Part shown: piece after piece, positions 30,660 to 39,981 of the stretch
Position numbering within the stretch: the first letter of the stretch is position 1
Layout of the letters: each line of letters begins with the position of its first letter
Origin: a virus
Strand: one strand, 5' to 3'
Length of the DNA: 51,683 nucleotides
IMG/VR virus record: IMGVR_UViG_3300028840_004198
Coordinates: 1-51,683 of that record
The notes under the pieces: generated by a model
Seen by the model: only the letters and a program-made list of their open reading frames with translations
Told to the model about the DNA's origin: nothing
The model's database searches: none
Program-made: the position numbers and the translations under genes

Positions 30660-31589
30660 ATGGGCAAGCCGTCGAGAATCGGCTTCGGGCACAACCCCTT
30701 CGGGCACCCGCATGGCGGCGCGCTGTTCAGCGTCCCAGGCGGCGGCCCGTACCCGTTCAACGTCGGTTTCGGGCGCGGCGACTGGGCCGAGGAGGTCACC
30801 TGGCGGATCCTCCCCGATGACATGCGGGACGAGGACGGTCTCGGCAGCGATGTTCCCGAGCCGCTCCGTGGCATTCTCGAGGCCGTCAAGCCGCTCCTGA
30901 ACGAGCTGCTGGCCAAGTGGGTGATCTTCCCGAGCCTGTGGGACGCGGTCACCTGCCCGATCGACCAGCTCCCGATGCTGGCCTACAACGTGGGCATCAC
31001 GCTCGATCCCGCGAAGAACGAGCGGCTTCAGCGCTCGGAGGTTCTCAACGCGGCCCAGCTGTTCCTGCACAAGGGAACGGATCTGGGCTACACGATCCTC
31101 GCCGCCTTCGAGGATCTCCTGGTCGAGATCATTCCCCTCTGGGCCGAGAGCGCTGATCCCAGCGCCGCGCTGACTCCGGTCGATCCGACCGTGTTCGTCC
31201 CATACTTCAACAGCGAGGTCACCGACTCGGTTCCCCTCGACGCGGAGTACAACGACCGCTTTGCGCTGTGGCCCAAGTACCTGGGCATCAAGGACGAGAA
31301 GCGGTCCCACTTCCTGCGGCTGATCTTCTACCCGACGGCCAACCCGTCACAGGACTTCGACGCGGATGTAGCCTCGCGCCTGGCCGAACGGCTGCTGCGG
31401 TTCAAGCCGATCTACGTGGAGATCGACAGGATCGTCTTCGATGGACTGCGCGGCTCGAGCCAGACGTGGGTGCAGGACATCGATGCCGGCAACTACGCCG
31501 CCGGCATGTGGATGGACGGCCCGATCGTTTCGCTGTTGACCGCAGCGAGTCAGACGTGGATCGGGACCGTGGTGGCGGACACGGTATGA
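30660..31589 (+). CDS. Tail protein I-like baseplate component
   Basis: A 309-aa protein with the gpI-type order: PIDQLPMLAYNVGITLDPAKNERLQRSEVLNAAQLFLHKGTDLGYT at residues ~101-146. The LPxLAY---I--D ... QRxxL-xA---H--KGT signature is typical of P2 gpI-like proteins at the wedge-to-fibre junction. It follows the J-type region as expected. The ATG directly abuts the TAA of the previous gene and its own stop overlaps the next start. The first ~45 Gly/Pro-rich residues are extra relative to gpI. Confidence 0.8.
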   Translation: MGKPSRIGFGHNPFGHPHGGALFSVPGGGPYPFNVGFGRGDWAEEVTWRILPDDMRDEDGLGSDVPEPLRGILEAVKPLLNELLAKWVIFPSLWDAVTCPIDQLPMLAYNVGITLDPAKNERLQRSEVLNAAQLFLHKGTDLGYTILAAFEDLLVEIIPLWAESADPSAALTPVDPTVFVPYFNSEVTDSVPLDAEYNDRFALWPKYLGIKDEKRSHFLRLIFYPTANPSQDFDADVASRLAERLLRFKPIYVEIDRIVFDGLRGSSQTWVQDIDAGNYAAGMWMDGPIVSLLTAASQTWIGTVVADTV

Positions 31590-31771
31590 GCAGGACACTG
31601 GAACTGAGACTGCTGTGGGCCGAGAAGATGAGGCAGTTCGTGTCGCCGGAGTGGCTCGCGAGGAACGTCGTCGGTCTCAGCGAGGAAGAGTACCAGAGGG
31701 TCAGGCACGCGATGCTCTACGAGCCGAGTGCGATTGACCTTCTTGGGGCTCTCTCGGAAAAGGAGAGCTAG
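31586..31771 (+). CDS. Small hypothetical protein
   Basis: A 61-aa charged, helical protein. TLELRLLWAEKMRQFVSPEWLARNV and LSEEEYQRVRHAML give two amphipathic helices, so a helical hairpin is likely. It starts on the stop of the gpI-like gene (ATGA) and ends 1 base before the next start. The length and position suit a fibre-attachment or assembly factor, but no family is recognised. Confidence 0.6.
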   Translation: MSRTLELRLLWAEKMRQFVSPEWLARNVVGLSEEEYQRVRHAMLYEPSAIDLLGALSEKES

Positions 31772-31772
31772 C

Positions 31773-33176
31773 ATGGCCAAGGCGCTAGCGTTCAGGCGGG
31801 ACACCGGCAAGGTCGTCACGGTCGACACGATCAACAACGTCGTGACCGACGTCGGTGCCGCGATCTCGGGAGCCGTCACGTCGACAGCGTACCCGAACCG
31901 AACCAGGAACAACATCGCTGTCTACCAGGGCGATCCCTACCTGCTCTACATCCACACATCTGGCGAGGCACGTGTCGCGGTCTACCAGAGCGGGACGTGG
32001 TCCGACATCCCATCGGCCGCTCTCCCACCTGTGTCCGGGACCGTCGTTCCGATCAGCCTAGAGGTCGTTCAGGACTACCTCGTGATGAGCGTGTGGCGCC
32101 AGAACTCCGCCAGCGTGGACGGTCTTCTCGTGAAACGGACGGTCGATGGCGCGACATGGAACGCTCCGGTGCCGATCGGCGCTCCGGTCCAGCCGACTGT
32201 CTCCGAAGGCTGCACCTCGATCGCTTGGCGGCAGGTCATCTGGTACGCCACGGCGAGCGGGGTCATCTACTACAACCCGATCACCAACACGATGGGCGGC
32301 GCCTTCGACGACGGCGACGACGGTAACCTCGACGGCCAAGATGCGACCGTCGGCTCGTTCGCGTTCTGGAACAACGGCCTCTACTTCCTGAAGCCAGGGT
32401 CAGCGCTGTCCCTCTACCAGCTCGACGCCGCGTGGCAGCCAACGGCTCCTGTTACCCCGCCGGCCTGGAACAAGCTCCCAGCTACCGGGATCCCCAGCCT
32501 GGGGCCGCTCACGATCGTGCCGGACGCACCGCCGGCGTTGCTGTTCGTCAACAAGATCGACGAGCTGTGTATCCTCTACTCGGCCGCGCTCGGCTCGAAG
32601 CTGGTCAAGACCAATTCGGCAGCCTTCCCGGTCTTCACCTTCACAGACGTGACCACCGGTCTGCTCCCCTCGGCGATCCAGAGCATCTCGGACGGCGGCT
32701 TCACGCTCTTCCAGGATGACCGGCGCCGCGTCAACGAGGTCCAGAACATCCTGGTCCACAGTAGCAGCTCCACTCAGCTGGCTACGTGGGATGGCGTGTC
32801 GGAGATCGACGTCCGGGCTACCTTTGCCCACCGGGTGATGCCGCCGGACGAGCGGTTCGGGGCGCTGCGGACGTTCACGAACCTCCAACCGACGACGTCC
32901 ATCACTGGCGTCGCTCAGCCGTGGGATGGCCGGGTCGAGATCGACTACGACGTCCGGGATGCTAGCTCGCGACCGGTAGACATCTTCGGCGAGTACTCGG
33001 TCGATGGCGACGAGTGGCTTCCGATGACACAAGGGGACGGCGACGATGGCAACGAGCAGCTTGCCACGACCCCGGCCGGCAACAGCTACCAGTTCTTCTG
33101 GGACGCATGGGCGGACCTAACGGGCACCTATCCCAACATGAACATGCGGATCGTCTCGCGGATCTCCGGCGTCTAG
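31773..33176 (+). CDS. Putative propeller-like tail/receptor-binding protein
   Basis: A 467-aa protein. The middle repeats short blades with a hydrophobic strand, a turn and an aromatic, such as VAVYQSGTWSDIPSA, LYFLKPGSALSLYQLDAAW and LTIVPDAPPALLFVNKIDELCILY, as in beta-propeller glycan-binding proteins. The last ~80 residues (RVEIDYDVRDASSRPVDIFGE to MNMRIVSRISGV) look like a separate beta sandwich. The ATG at 31773 has AAGGAGAG upstream, so the longer reading is rejected. It opens the fibre module. The propeller call is from repeat texture only. Confidence 0.5.
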   Translation: MAKALAFRRDTGKVVTVDTINNVVTDVGAAISGAVTSTAYPNRTRNNIAVYQGDPYLLYIHTSGEARVAVYQSGTWSDIPSAALPPVSGTVVPISLEVVQDYLVMSVWRQNSASVDGLLVKRTVDGATWNAPVPIGAPVQPTVSEGCTSIAWRQVIWYATASGVIYYNPITNTMGGAFDDGDDGNLDGQDATVGSFAFWNNGLYFLKPGSALSLYQLDAAWQPTAPVTPPAWNKLPATGIPSLGPLTIVPDAPPALLFVNKIDELCILYSAALGSKLVKTNSAAFPVFTFTDVTTGLLPSAIQSISDGGFTLFQDDRRRVNEVQNILVHSSSSTQLATWDGVSEIDVRATFAHRVMPPDERFGALRTFTNLQPTTSITGVAQPWDGRVEIDYDVRDASSRPVDIFGEYSVDGDEWLPMTQGDGDDGNEQLATTPAGNSYQFFWDAWADLTGTYPNMNMRIVSRISGV

Positions 33177-33232
33177 GAAGATGGGGCGTTCCGTCGGCAG
33201 ATGGTGGTAAGTTCGGTCACAGGAGGAGCTGA

Positions 33233-33700
33233 ATGAGCACCCTGATCAGGCAAGGCGACACGCTTCCGTTGTCGTTGCAGCTCCCGGATGGGGTCACGAC
33301 GAAGTACCCACAGGCGGACATCTACGGAGCGTCTGGTGGGCACCTGACCACCGTGGATCTCGTCCATCGTGCCACGGGCCTCTACACGGTCGACACGGAA
33401 GCCATGCCGGCCGAGGACTTCGTGACGGTCGTCTATACCGTGTACGACGACGCCGGACACACGATCGTCTCCGGCTCGTACAACCGGACGTCCGAGGTGT
33501 TTGTGGCGGCCCTGTTCGTCGTTCTGACCGACGGCGTGGATGGCTCGATCACCGTGCAGGCGGCTCTCGCCCGAGCGAACGCGGCTGCCTCCGGGCGAGT
33601 CGTCAGGACAATGGGCAACCGCTATGAGTACCGCAACAACGCGAACAGCGCTCCCTTGTTCACCAACATCGACAACGATACGGAGCGCACACCGCTGTGA
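33233..33700 (+). CDS. Tail/fibre-associated hypothetical protein
   Basis: A 155-aa protein. LIRQGDTLPLSLQLPDGVTTKYPQADIY at the start is the pattern of small beta-sandwich proteins that open phage fibre operons. The second half has FVVLTDGVDGSITVQAALARANAA and a basic tail. The ribosome site AGGAGGAG is strong. In the 56-base gap upstream, TAAGTT at 33208-33213 could be a -10 box with a ~20-nt leader, but no -35 is seen. The stop overlaps the next GTG (GTGA). Function unknown. Confidence 0.6.
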   Translation: MSTLIRQGDTLPLSLQLPDGVTTKYPQADIYGASGGHLTTVDLVHRATGLYTVDTEAMPAEDFVTVVYTVYDDAGHTIVSGSYNRTSEVFVAALFVVLTDGVDGSITVQAALARANAAASGRVVRTMGNRYEYRNNANSAPLFTNIDNDTERTPL

Positions 33701-33969
33701 CGACCAGGCGGGTCTACACGTTCGGATGGGACGGTCCTACGCCGGCTGATGATGATTACGAGCCTACGTTCATCTTCACCGGCGGATGGTTCGGCCAGTC
33801 GTTCGAGATCACGCCTGTCGAGCCGGAGGATCCGACGGCCGTGTCTCGCGAGCAGAAGATCCCCGGTCTGTTGACCGAGTACTTCGCCGTCGGCACCGGA
33901 TCGACCCTCAGCGCCGGTACCAGGGGCGTGGAGGGGAGCGACGCGAGGGTGGGCGAGGTGGTGCCGTAG
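33697..33969 (+). CDS. Small hypothetical protein before the fibre triplet
   Basis: A 90-aa acidic protein (YTFGWDGPTPADDDYEPTFI, then ITPVEPEDPTA). It begins on a GTG overlapping the previous stop, and the next gene's GTG overlaps its own stop (TAGTG). An aromatic and acidic start with a Gly/Ser/Thr-rich end suggests a virion surface or adaptor protein. No family recognised. Its place between two coupled genes makes a shared particle role likely. Confidence 0.55.
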   Translation: MTTRRVYTFGWDGPTPADDDYEPTFIFTGGWFGQSFEITPVEPEDPTAVSREQKIPGLLTEYFAVGTGSTLSAGTRGVEGSDARVGEVVP

Positions 33970-36161
33970 TGGCTGTCTTCCCGACGATCACGGTCGACAA
34001 GCAGAACGTGAAGTTCCGACATGGGGAGCGCTATGTCTCCGAGGCCGCGAACCGGAGCTTCCTCGGGATCCCGCGCGGCGTCTACTACGGCTTCATCCCC
34101 ACCTTCGAGAACAACATCCTGACCCTCGCCCCAGACCCGGTCTATGGCGTCTCCCAGGCCCGGCTCACGTCGTCCGATGATCCCATGGTCGCGCTCGATG
34201 TCGTGACAACCGAGGTGATCACGCTCGACTTCACCGGTCACTCGTCCTATCCGGCTGACGTGGTTCTCACAGCGGCCGGTGCAATCGGCAGCGCGTTCTC
34301 GGCTCAGATCGTTACGCAGCCTGTCGGAGCGATCAACGAGCGGACGGTGATTCGACTCGGTGTCGTGACGGCCGCCAACACGATCTCCATCGACCAGCCG
34401 AGCGATCGGAGCAGTCCCTTCGCCTACGCCAGCGCGCCGTTGGGATATGGCTTCATGCAGTCTGGGTCGGTCGAGGATCTCATCGCGGCCGTCTCGCTGG
34501 TGCAGGAGGTCGAGAACGCCCGGACCGACCTGACCGGATTCACGCACCCGAGTCTGCGCGAGCGCCTCGACGCCGACGCCGCCGGGCCGGCCATTGCCGA
34601 TCGGCTCGGGAAGGAACTGCGGACGATCGTCAGCGAGGACATTACGCTGCCGTCGGCCCCCACAGGCAGCATCAACGTAAGCCGGTCCTTCTCCGCCCTC
34701 TACCGGTCGAATACGCCGGTCGAGAACATCCAGGGGTTCGCTTCCGAGGAGCGAGATGGCGCGATCACCGGTGGGACGCTCCCAGCTGTGGTCCCCGCCG
34801 GTGCGCTGTCGGACTCCGAGCGCAACGTCTGTATGGTCATCGACACCACAACCGAGCGGAGGATCCAGAACGCCTCCAGAGTGGCGGCCTATGGGCGGCT
34901 GACGCTCTCCGAGGTGGCGCTGACCGGCACGCTCACCTTCGTGGCCACGAGCGATCGTGTCAGCGGAGCTGGCACAGACTTCCCGAACCAGGTTGAAGTC
35001 GGCGACATCGTGCAGGACACGGTCGATGACTACTACGAGGTCGCCGCGATTCCTCAGTCTGTGACCGGCGAGCTGCTCGCGACGATCGGCGGTGCGCCGG
35101 CTCCTCACGATCTTTCGACGACCCCGCTCTCGAACCCAACAGCGATTACTCCGGGAACCGTCGTGATCGACGTCGTCGTGGACGGTGTTGGCGCAGATAC
35201 GATCATCGATGACGGAGCCGGGAACCTCACGAGCACCGCGTTGACAGCTCCCGGGACGATCAGCTACGCGACCGGGGCAATGACCGGAGTTACGGTCAAT
35301 CTCGGGGCGGGCTCTACGGTGGTCGCCGCCTATGACACGGTGCCCACCGAGATCCAGCTCTCGACATCTGCCGCTACCTCCGGCGCTTCGGCCGGATTGC
35401 TGCGGCGGCGGTTCACGCTGTCCTTCTACGTTCGCGCCGGCATCGCTACTGAAACCGCATTGGCGCTGGAGGGAGGGCCTACTCTTCGTTTCTTCTTTCC
35501 GGTTTGGGATACGATGCAGGTGTCCCAGTTCGACTATCTGCCCTACCTCTTCAAGAATGCCGACGCCGAGCCTGTCATCGATGCGACCACATCGCTGTCG
35601 GGCCGGGCGCTTGTGGCCCCGAACGCCGTGGACGGAAAGGCCGGGGCGATCAACTCGATCGAGGACACCGGCAACCCGCTGCCGGATGGCTACTACCACA
35701 CGCTCAATTTCCTCGGCGCTTACACCACCGGAGGCGGCGTCGCCAACATCACGCAGAGAGGACCGACGGGGCCAACCGGACCAGACGCGTCCGGCGGTCC
35801 GACAGGACCGACAGGATCGAAGGGACCCCAGGGGCCGGGATTCGAGAAGTCGTCCGGCGATGGCACCTACGCGCTCCCGGAGACGCCGAACATTCCGCAA
35901 GGAACCTCTCCATACCTGCCAGGTACCACCTGGACCAAGACGTGGGACTTCGGTGCTACTCACAGCATGTCGGACATCTTGTTCGCTACCACTGGCATCT
36001 CCAAGTGGAACCCGAACCACAACAGCGGGGATGACCGATTCGAGATCGTGCTACTCGAGAAGATCTCGAGCACGACGCTCCGTGTGACCGGCTATGTACC
36101 CCTTGGTTCGCCAAACGTCGCCGGCATCAGATTCCTCTTCAACGCTGGAGGACTTGACTGA
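33969..36161 (+). CDS. Collagen-like tail fibre, paralogue 1
   Basis: A 730-aa protein. The head part (FLGIPRGVYYGFIPTF, residues ~30-45) and a later GYGFMQSGSVEDLIAAV define a family shared with the next two genes. Residues ~380-457 are the beta module also present in capsid and sheath. A short Gly-Pro-Thr collagen-like stretch (GPTGPTGPD, GPTGPTGSKGPQGPG, ~residues 595-625) precedes a ~110-aa C-terminal tip. Collagen-like repeats form a trimeric stalk. The GTG at 33969 overlaps the previous stop, and the longer reading from upstream is rejected. A receptor-binding tip is inferred. Confidence 0.75.
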   Translation: MAVFPTITVDKQNVKFRHGERYVSEAANRSFLGIPRGVYYGFIPTFENNILTLAPDPVYGVSQARLTSSDDPMVALDVVTTEVITLDFTGHSSYPADVVLTAAGAIGSAFSAQIVTQPVGAINERTVIRLGVVTAANTISIDQPSDRSSPFAYASAPLGYGFMQSGSVEDLIAAVSLVQEVENARTDLTGFTHPSLRERLDADAAGPAIADRLGKELRTIVSEDITLPSAPTGSINVSRSFSALYRSNTPVENIQGFASEERDGAITGGTLPAVVPAGALSDSERNVCMVIDTTTERRIQNASRVAAYGRLTLSEVALTGTLTFVATSDRVSGAGTDFPNQVEVGDIVQDTVDDYYEVAAIPQSVTGELLATIGGAPAPHDLSTTPLSNPTAITPGTVVIDVVVDGVGADTIIDDGAGNLTSTALTAPGTISYATGAMTGVTVNLGAGSTVVAAYDTVPTEIQLSTSAATSGASAGLLRRRFTLSFYVRAGIATETALALEGGPTLRFFFPVWDTMQVSQFDYLPYLFKNADAEPVIDATTSLSGRALVAPNAVDGKAGAINSIEDTGNPLPDGYYHTLNFLGAYTTGGGVANITQRGPTGPTGPDASGGPTGPTGSKGPQGPGFEKSSGDGTYALPETPNIPQGTSPYLPGTTWTKTWDFGATHSMSDILFATTGISKWNPNHNSGDDRFEIVLLEKISSTTLRVTGYVPLGSPNVAGIRFLFNAGGLD
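35106..35339 (+). repeat. Beta-rich module, fibre copy
   Basis: This codes for fibre residues ~380-457 and aligns along its whole length with the sheath module at 13229-13471 (shared DLST-PL, PGTV-I, DDG-GNL, GTI-Y-TGAMTG). The capsid copy at 2081-2269 keeps only the second half of the pattern. Confidence 0.7.
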
Positions 36162-38137
36162 TGGCCATCTACCCCGTCGAGTACTTCACCCTGGGCAACG
36201 CACTGCTCGGTTACTCCGACCAGTGGCAGTCGGCCCCTCTGGTCCAGAAGTTCGGCGGGATGCCGAAGGGCGTCTACGTCGGCTTCACGCCGACCGTGGC
36301 CTCGCCGGTGCTCAACCTGGTGACCGACCCTGCCGAGGGGTTCTCACTCCTCAAGACGGCCTCACAAGACGACCCTGGCAACTTGACCGTCGCGCTGGAC
36401 TCGAACGTCTCCCTGGACTTCACCGGACAGCCCCCCGGTGACTTCCCGATCCACGTGATCGCCCGAGCTTCGTACACAGCCGACGGGTCAGCGCAGACAT
36501 CGGCCGAGATCATCACCAGGTCAGCTGGACCGGTGGCCTTCGACGAGACGCTGATCTGTGTCGTGACCGGAAACGCCGGGGCGATGACGATCTCCTACAG
36601 GCTCGTGTTGCGCTTCGGCCACACCCACACGGTCGAGTTGGACGCCAGTCTCAACGGTACCTCCTCTACCGATGATGGCCACTTCCACACGGTCGTGGCC
36701 GGCGTCGTACAGACGGCGTCCGGCCACACGCACCCTTTGGACATGCTGCGGGACGCGCCGCTGGCCTACGACGGCGTCGAATTCGGCTTCATGCCCGCCG
36801 GCTCAGTCGAAGATCTTGAGACCGCTGTCGAGATCGTCAACGAGATGGCCGCAGCTCGGATCGGGCTGGACTCCACCGTCTACGACACGCTCTCCGAGCG
36901 GCTCGAGGCCGACCAGAGCGCTCCATCGATGGGCGGCAGGCTCGGCTTCGTCCTGGTGGTGCTGCGAAGCAACGACTACCTGATCGAGGCCGGCGACACG
37001 TCGGTCAACGTCTCCGGCTCGTTCTCGGAGGTCAACCGGGATCACAAGCCCGAGATCACCCTCGACGGGCAGGGAGCCGAGGGCGCGCGCGGGGCCATCT
37101 CGTCGCCCAACGACGACGTGCGCAACATCTCGATCGTGCTGGACGCCACGACCGGCTATCGGCTACTCGATGGAATCGACACCAGGCGTGTCATCTTCGG
37201 TCGTGTGACCGGTCCTGTAGAGGCAACGCTCACCGGTGTTTACACCTTCTCGAACGCACAGAAGACCGTCACGATCGCCGGCGGTCAGGCGCAGGGCGAG
37301 CTGGAGGAGGGCGACACGATACTCGGAGCCGATGGGCTCTACTACGAGATCGCGACGATCTTCTCGGACGAGCTGATCGAGCTGGCCGACGAGTACCAGG
37401 GGCCGAACGCCTCGTCGGGCGGCCTGACATCGCGTCGCTGGACACTGGAGCTGAAGAAGATCCTCGGCGTTGAGGTCGATGCGGAGGCCGATGCGGCGAC
37501 AACCATCCGGTTCATTTTCCCGGCCTTCGTTCCGCTTGAGACCGGCATGGCCGATCAGCGCCTCATCCACCACATGCCAGGCGGCAAGCCGCCGCTGCCG
37601 GACGCCTCTACCACGCAGCCGGGCCGCGTCCTCTTGTCTCAGGCGGGCGCGAAGCTGGGAGCGATCAACATCCAGAATGCCGGCTCTCCTCTCGCCGGCG
37701 GCCCGTTCCACACGGTCAACTTCCGCGACGGCGGCGGACAGGTCGTCGAGACCGGCGATGGCGAGGTGACGGTCGGCGAGATCGGCCAGACTGGGCCGAC
37801 TGGTGACCCGGGTGTCACAGGCGCTCCCGGACCAACAGGTCCAATTGGCGATGGCTTCACCCAGATCACACCGTGGGCTGGGAGTGGTTGGTACCCGTCC
37901 TCTGGCTACAACCCGGGTCCGCTGAACTCTCACAGCTTCTCGGCTGGCATGGGTCATACCATCAGAGCCCTTTGCGGCGGCTTTGCCTCGTGGGACGAGC
38001 AGAACTTCTACAGCGCCCCTTTCGATGAGATCGAGATCATCGACATCACCGGCTCGGGAACGACCACCGGCCAAATTGACATCACTATCGCCGGAGACAC
38101 CAGGCTCAAGCTGTTCCTCTCCTCGGCTGGTGCGTAA
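36161..38137 (+). CDS. Collagen-like tail fibre, paralogue 2
   Basis: A 658-aa paralogue of the preceding fibre. GMPKGVYVGFTPTVASPVLNLVTDP and VSLDFTGQPPGDFPIHVIARA match paralogue 1 (GIPRGVYYGFIP, ITLDFTGHSSYPADVVL) in order and spacing. FGFMPAGSVEDLETAVEIVNEM is the same mid-region helix. The capsid/sheath beta module is absent; in its place lies a short FxxVTGPVEATLTGVYTF stretch. A collagen-like run (GPTGDPGVTGAPGPTGPIGDG, split here as GPTGDPGVTG and APGPTGPIGDG) precedes a ~90-aa tip unlike those of the neighbours. It overlaps both neighbours by 1 base. Confidence 0.75.
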   Translation: MAIYPVEYFTLGNALLGYSDQWQSAPLVQKFGGMPKGVYVGFTPTVASPVLNLVTDPAEGFSLLKTASQDDPGNLTVALDSNVSLDFTGQPPGDFPIHVIARASYTADGSAQTSAEIITRSAGPVAFDETLICVVTGNAGAMTISYRLVLRFGHTHTVELDASLNGTSSTDDGHFHTVVAGVVQTASGHTHPLDMLRDAPLAYDGVEFGFMPAGSVEDLETAVEIVNEMAAARIGLDSTVYDTLSERLEADQSAPSMGGRLGFVLVVLRSNDYLIEAGDTSVNVSGSFSEVNRDHKPEITLDGQGAEGARGAISSPNDDVRNISIVLDATTGYRLLDGIDTRRVIFGRVTGPVEATLTGVYTFSNAQKTVTIAGGQAQGELEEGDTILGADGLYYEIATIFSDELIELADEYQGPNASSGGLTSRRWTLELKKILGVEVDAEADAATTIRFIFPAFVPLETGMADQRLIHHMPGGKPPLPDASTTQPGRVLLSQAGAKLGAINIQNAGSPLAGGPFHTVNFRDGGGQVVETGDGEVTVGEIGQTGPTGDPGVTGAPGPTGPIGDGFTQITPWAGSGWYPSSGYNPGPLNSHSFSAGMGHTIRALCGGFASWDEQNFYSAPFDEIEIIDITGSGTTTGQIDITIAGDTRLKLFLSSAGA

Positions 38138-39981
38138 TGACGAGCTTCCCGACATACGCCTTTACCGAAGAGTTCGTGAAGGCTCGCTTCCAGGAGCCGC
38201 TCGTCGGCGAGGCAGTCAATGCTCGCGCTCTCGCCCTGCCGCGCGGCGTGTACCTGGGATTCATCCCCCAGACGACGCCCGGGTCCGACATCCTGGTGCT
38301 GGCGGTCGACCCGAATCACAACTTCTCCAAGCTGTCGGTCGGCTCTCAAACCAGGAAGATGAACGTCGACCTGTTCACGGCAGCTGACGTGGACCTGAAC
38401 TTCAACGGCCACACCGCGTTCCCGGTCTACGTGATCGCCCGAGCGGATTATCGGGACAAGATCGCGACTCAGGCCAAGATCCTGACGAGATCTACAACCG
38501 CCTCCGGCCCGCAAGAGGTTCTGATCTGCAAGGTGGACAAGGTCGGCGACGACCTCGTGGTCACCTACGACTTCCCGGACACGCGCCAACCTCCGATCGC
38601 CTTCGAAGGCCAGGTGGCCGGGTTCATGCCTGATGATGCGATCACCGACCTGGAGATCGGCAACTCGACGAGGGCCGAGGTGACGGATGCGCGGCTGTCG
38701 ACACACACGACGCCCGCGCCCCACGCGAGCCTGGCCGATCGTATCGAGGCTGACCTGATCGGCTCGTCGATGGCCGACCGGCTCGGCTACCGGCTCAGTC
38801 TCATTGTCGGGAATCTCGTGGCCGGCGTGGTCGGGACCTCGACGAACGTGTCCGGCTCGTTCGCAGCCACGAATCGCGAGCTGGCGCCGCTGCTCGACAT
38901 CGAGCCCGGAGGGACGGAGTCGGTCGAGGGGGCGCTCACCGATCCCACCGACACACTACGGAACCTGTGCTTCGTCGTGGACGGCGCGACCGGACAGCGG
39001 GTCGTTAGCCCGACTACCCAAGAGCCGGTGTACGGAAAGCTCTCGTTCTCCTCTGGGGCCGTCTCCGGCACGATCAACTTCTACAACGGCACGACGACCG
39101 TCGATGGTACTGGGAGCCCATTCGCCTCCATCCAGGAGGGCGACCTGGTGAAGGCGACGAGCCCGCCTGGTGACGACAGATGGTACGAGGTCGCTGAGAT
39201 CGCCGACGCGAACAACGCTACCCTGGGGGCCGCCTTTCAGGGGGGCACGCCGGGCGGGCCGGCTGTTCCGGTCCTCAATCCGCCCTACCGCCGGTTCAAT
39301 CTGGCCTTCTTCACGGTCGCCGGCGGCGCCTACTCGATGCCAGCCGATAGTACGATCAGGTTCCTCTTTCCGGCCTTCTATCGCGCCGACAAGTCGATCT
39401 TCGATGGGTGGCTGTTCCTCAAGCGAAATGGCGAGCTGCCACCTGTCCCTGATGCGACCGAGACTACCCCCGGCAAGGCGCTGCTCGCAGCTCCAGGCGG
39501 CAAGGTCGGGTCCCTCCGTTCGGTGGAGAACAATGGGACATCGATCGGTAACGACTTCCATACGCTCAACTTCGTCTACGGAGGGGCGTCGGACTCTGGT
39601 CTGGGCGTGGCCGAGGTCTCTGTGCTCGGCGCCAAGGGGCCGAGCGGCGCCGACTCGAACCCAGGCCCGACCGGGCCGAAGGGGGACGCCGGGCTCGGGT
39701 TCACAGCCTGCAACGAATTCGAGAAGGACTCCGTCTGGGTCGGCCCCGGGCCTACGATCTCCAAGTCCTACACGGTCGACTTCAGTCTCGTGTCCCCGGC
39801 GATCTCCACCATCCGTCACGTATGGGGCGGTTTGGCGGGGCTACGCGGAATGCAGCCCGGTAGGGAGATCAGGATCGACCATCTCAGCGGCGTCGGATCT
39901 AGTACTGGCAGGATCGACGGGCAGCTGATCGGCTCCGCCAGCAATCTCTACTTCAAACTGTGGTTGGGGGCCTGCGAATGA
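38137..39981 (+). CDS. Collagen-like tail fibre, paralogue 3
   Basis: A 614-aa third paralogue. LPRGVYLGFIPQTTPG, ADVDLNFNGHTAFPVYVIARA and AGFMPDDAITDLEI follow the order of the other two. FSSGAVSGTINFYNGTTTVDG replaces the shared beta module. The collagen-like stretch is short (GAKGPSGADSNPGPTGPKGDAG, read as GAKGPSGAD and NPGPTGPKGDAG). The tip (~90 aa) differs again, so the three may present different binding ends on one baseplate. The ATG overlaps the previous stop (TAATG) and the stop overlaps the next start. Confidence 0.75.
   Translation: MTSFPTYAFTEEFVKARFQEPLVGEAVNARALALPRGVYLGFIPQTTPGSDILVLAVDPNHNFSKLSVGSQTRKMNVDLFTAADVDLNFNGHTAFPVYVIARADYRDKIATQAKILTRSTTASGPQEVLICKVDKVGDDLVVTYDFPDTRQPPIAFEGQVAGFMPDDAITDLEIGNSTRAEVTDARLSTHTTPAPHASLADRIEADLIGSSMADRLGYRLSLIVGNLVAGVVGTSTNVSGSFAATNRELAPLLDIEPGGTESVEGALTDPTDTLRNLCFVVDGATGQRVVSPTTQEPVYGKLSFSSGAVSGTINFYNGTTTVDGTGSPFASIQEGDLVKATSPPGDDRWYEVAEIADANNATLGAAFQGGTPGGPAVPVLNPPYRRFNLAFFTVAGGAYSMPADSTIRFLFPAFYRADKSIFDGWLFLKRNGELPPVPDATETTPGKALLAAPGGKVGSLRSVENNGTSIGNDFHTLNFVYGGASDSGLGVAEVSVLGAKGPSGADSNPGPTGPKGDAGLGFTACNEFEKDSVWVGPGPTISKSYTVDFSLVSPAISTIRHVWGGLAGLRGMQPGREIRIDHLSGVGSSTGRIDGQLIGSASNLYFKLWLGACE

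Noticed and set aside
33756-36020. 754-residue minus-strand open frame opposite fibre 1
   Set aside because: Arg/Asp/Gly-biased shadow composition; the plus strand has three tandem paralogous fibres.
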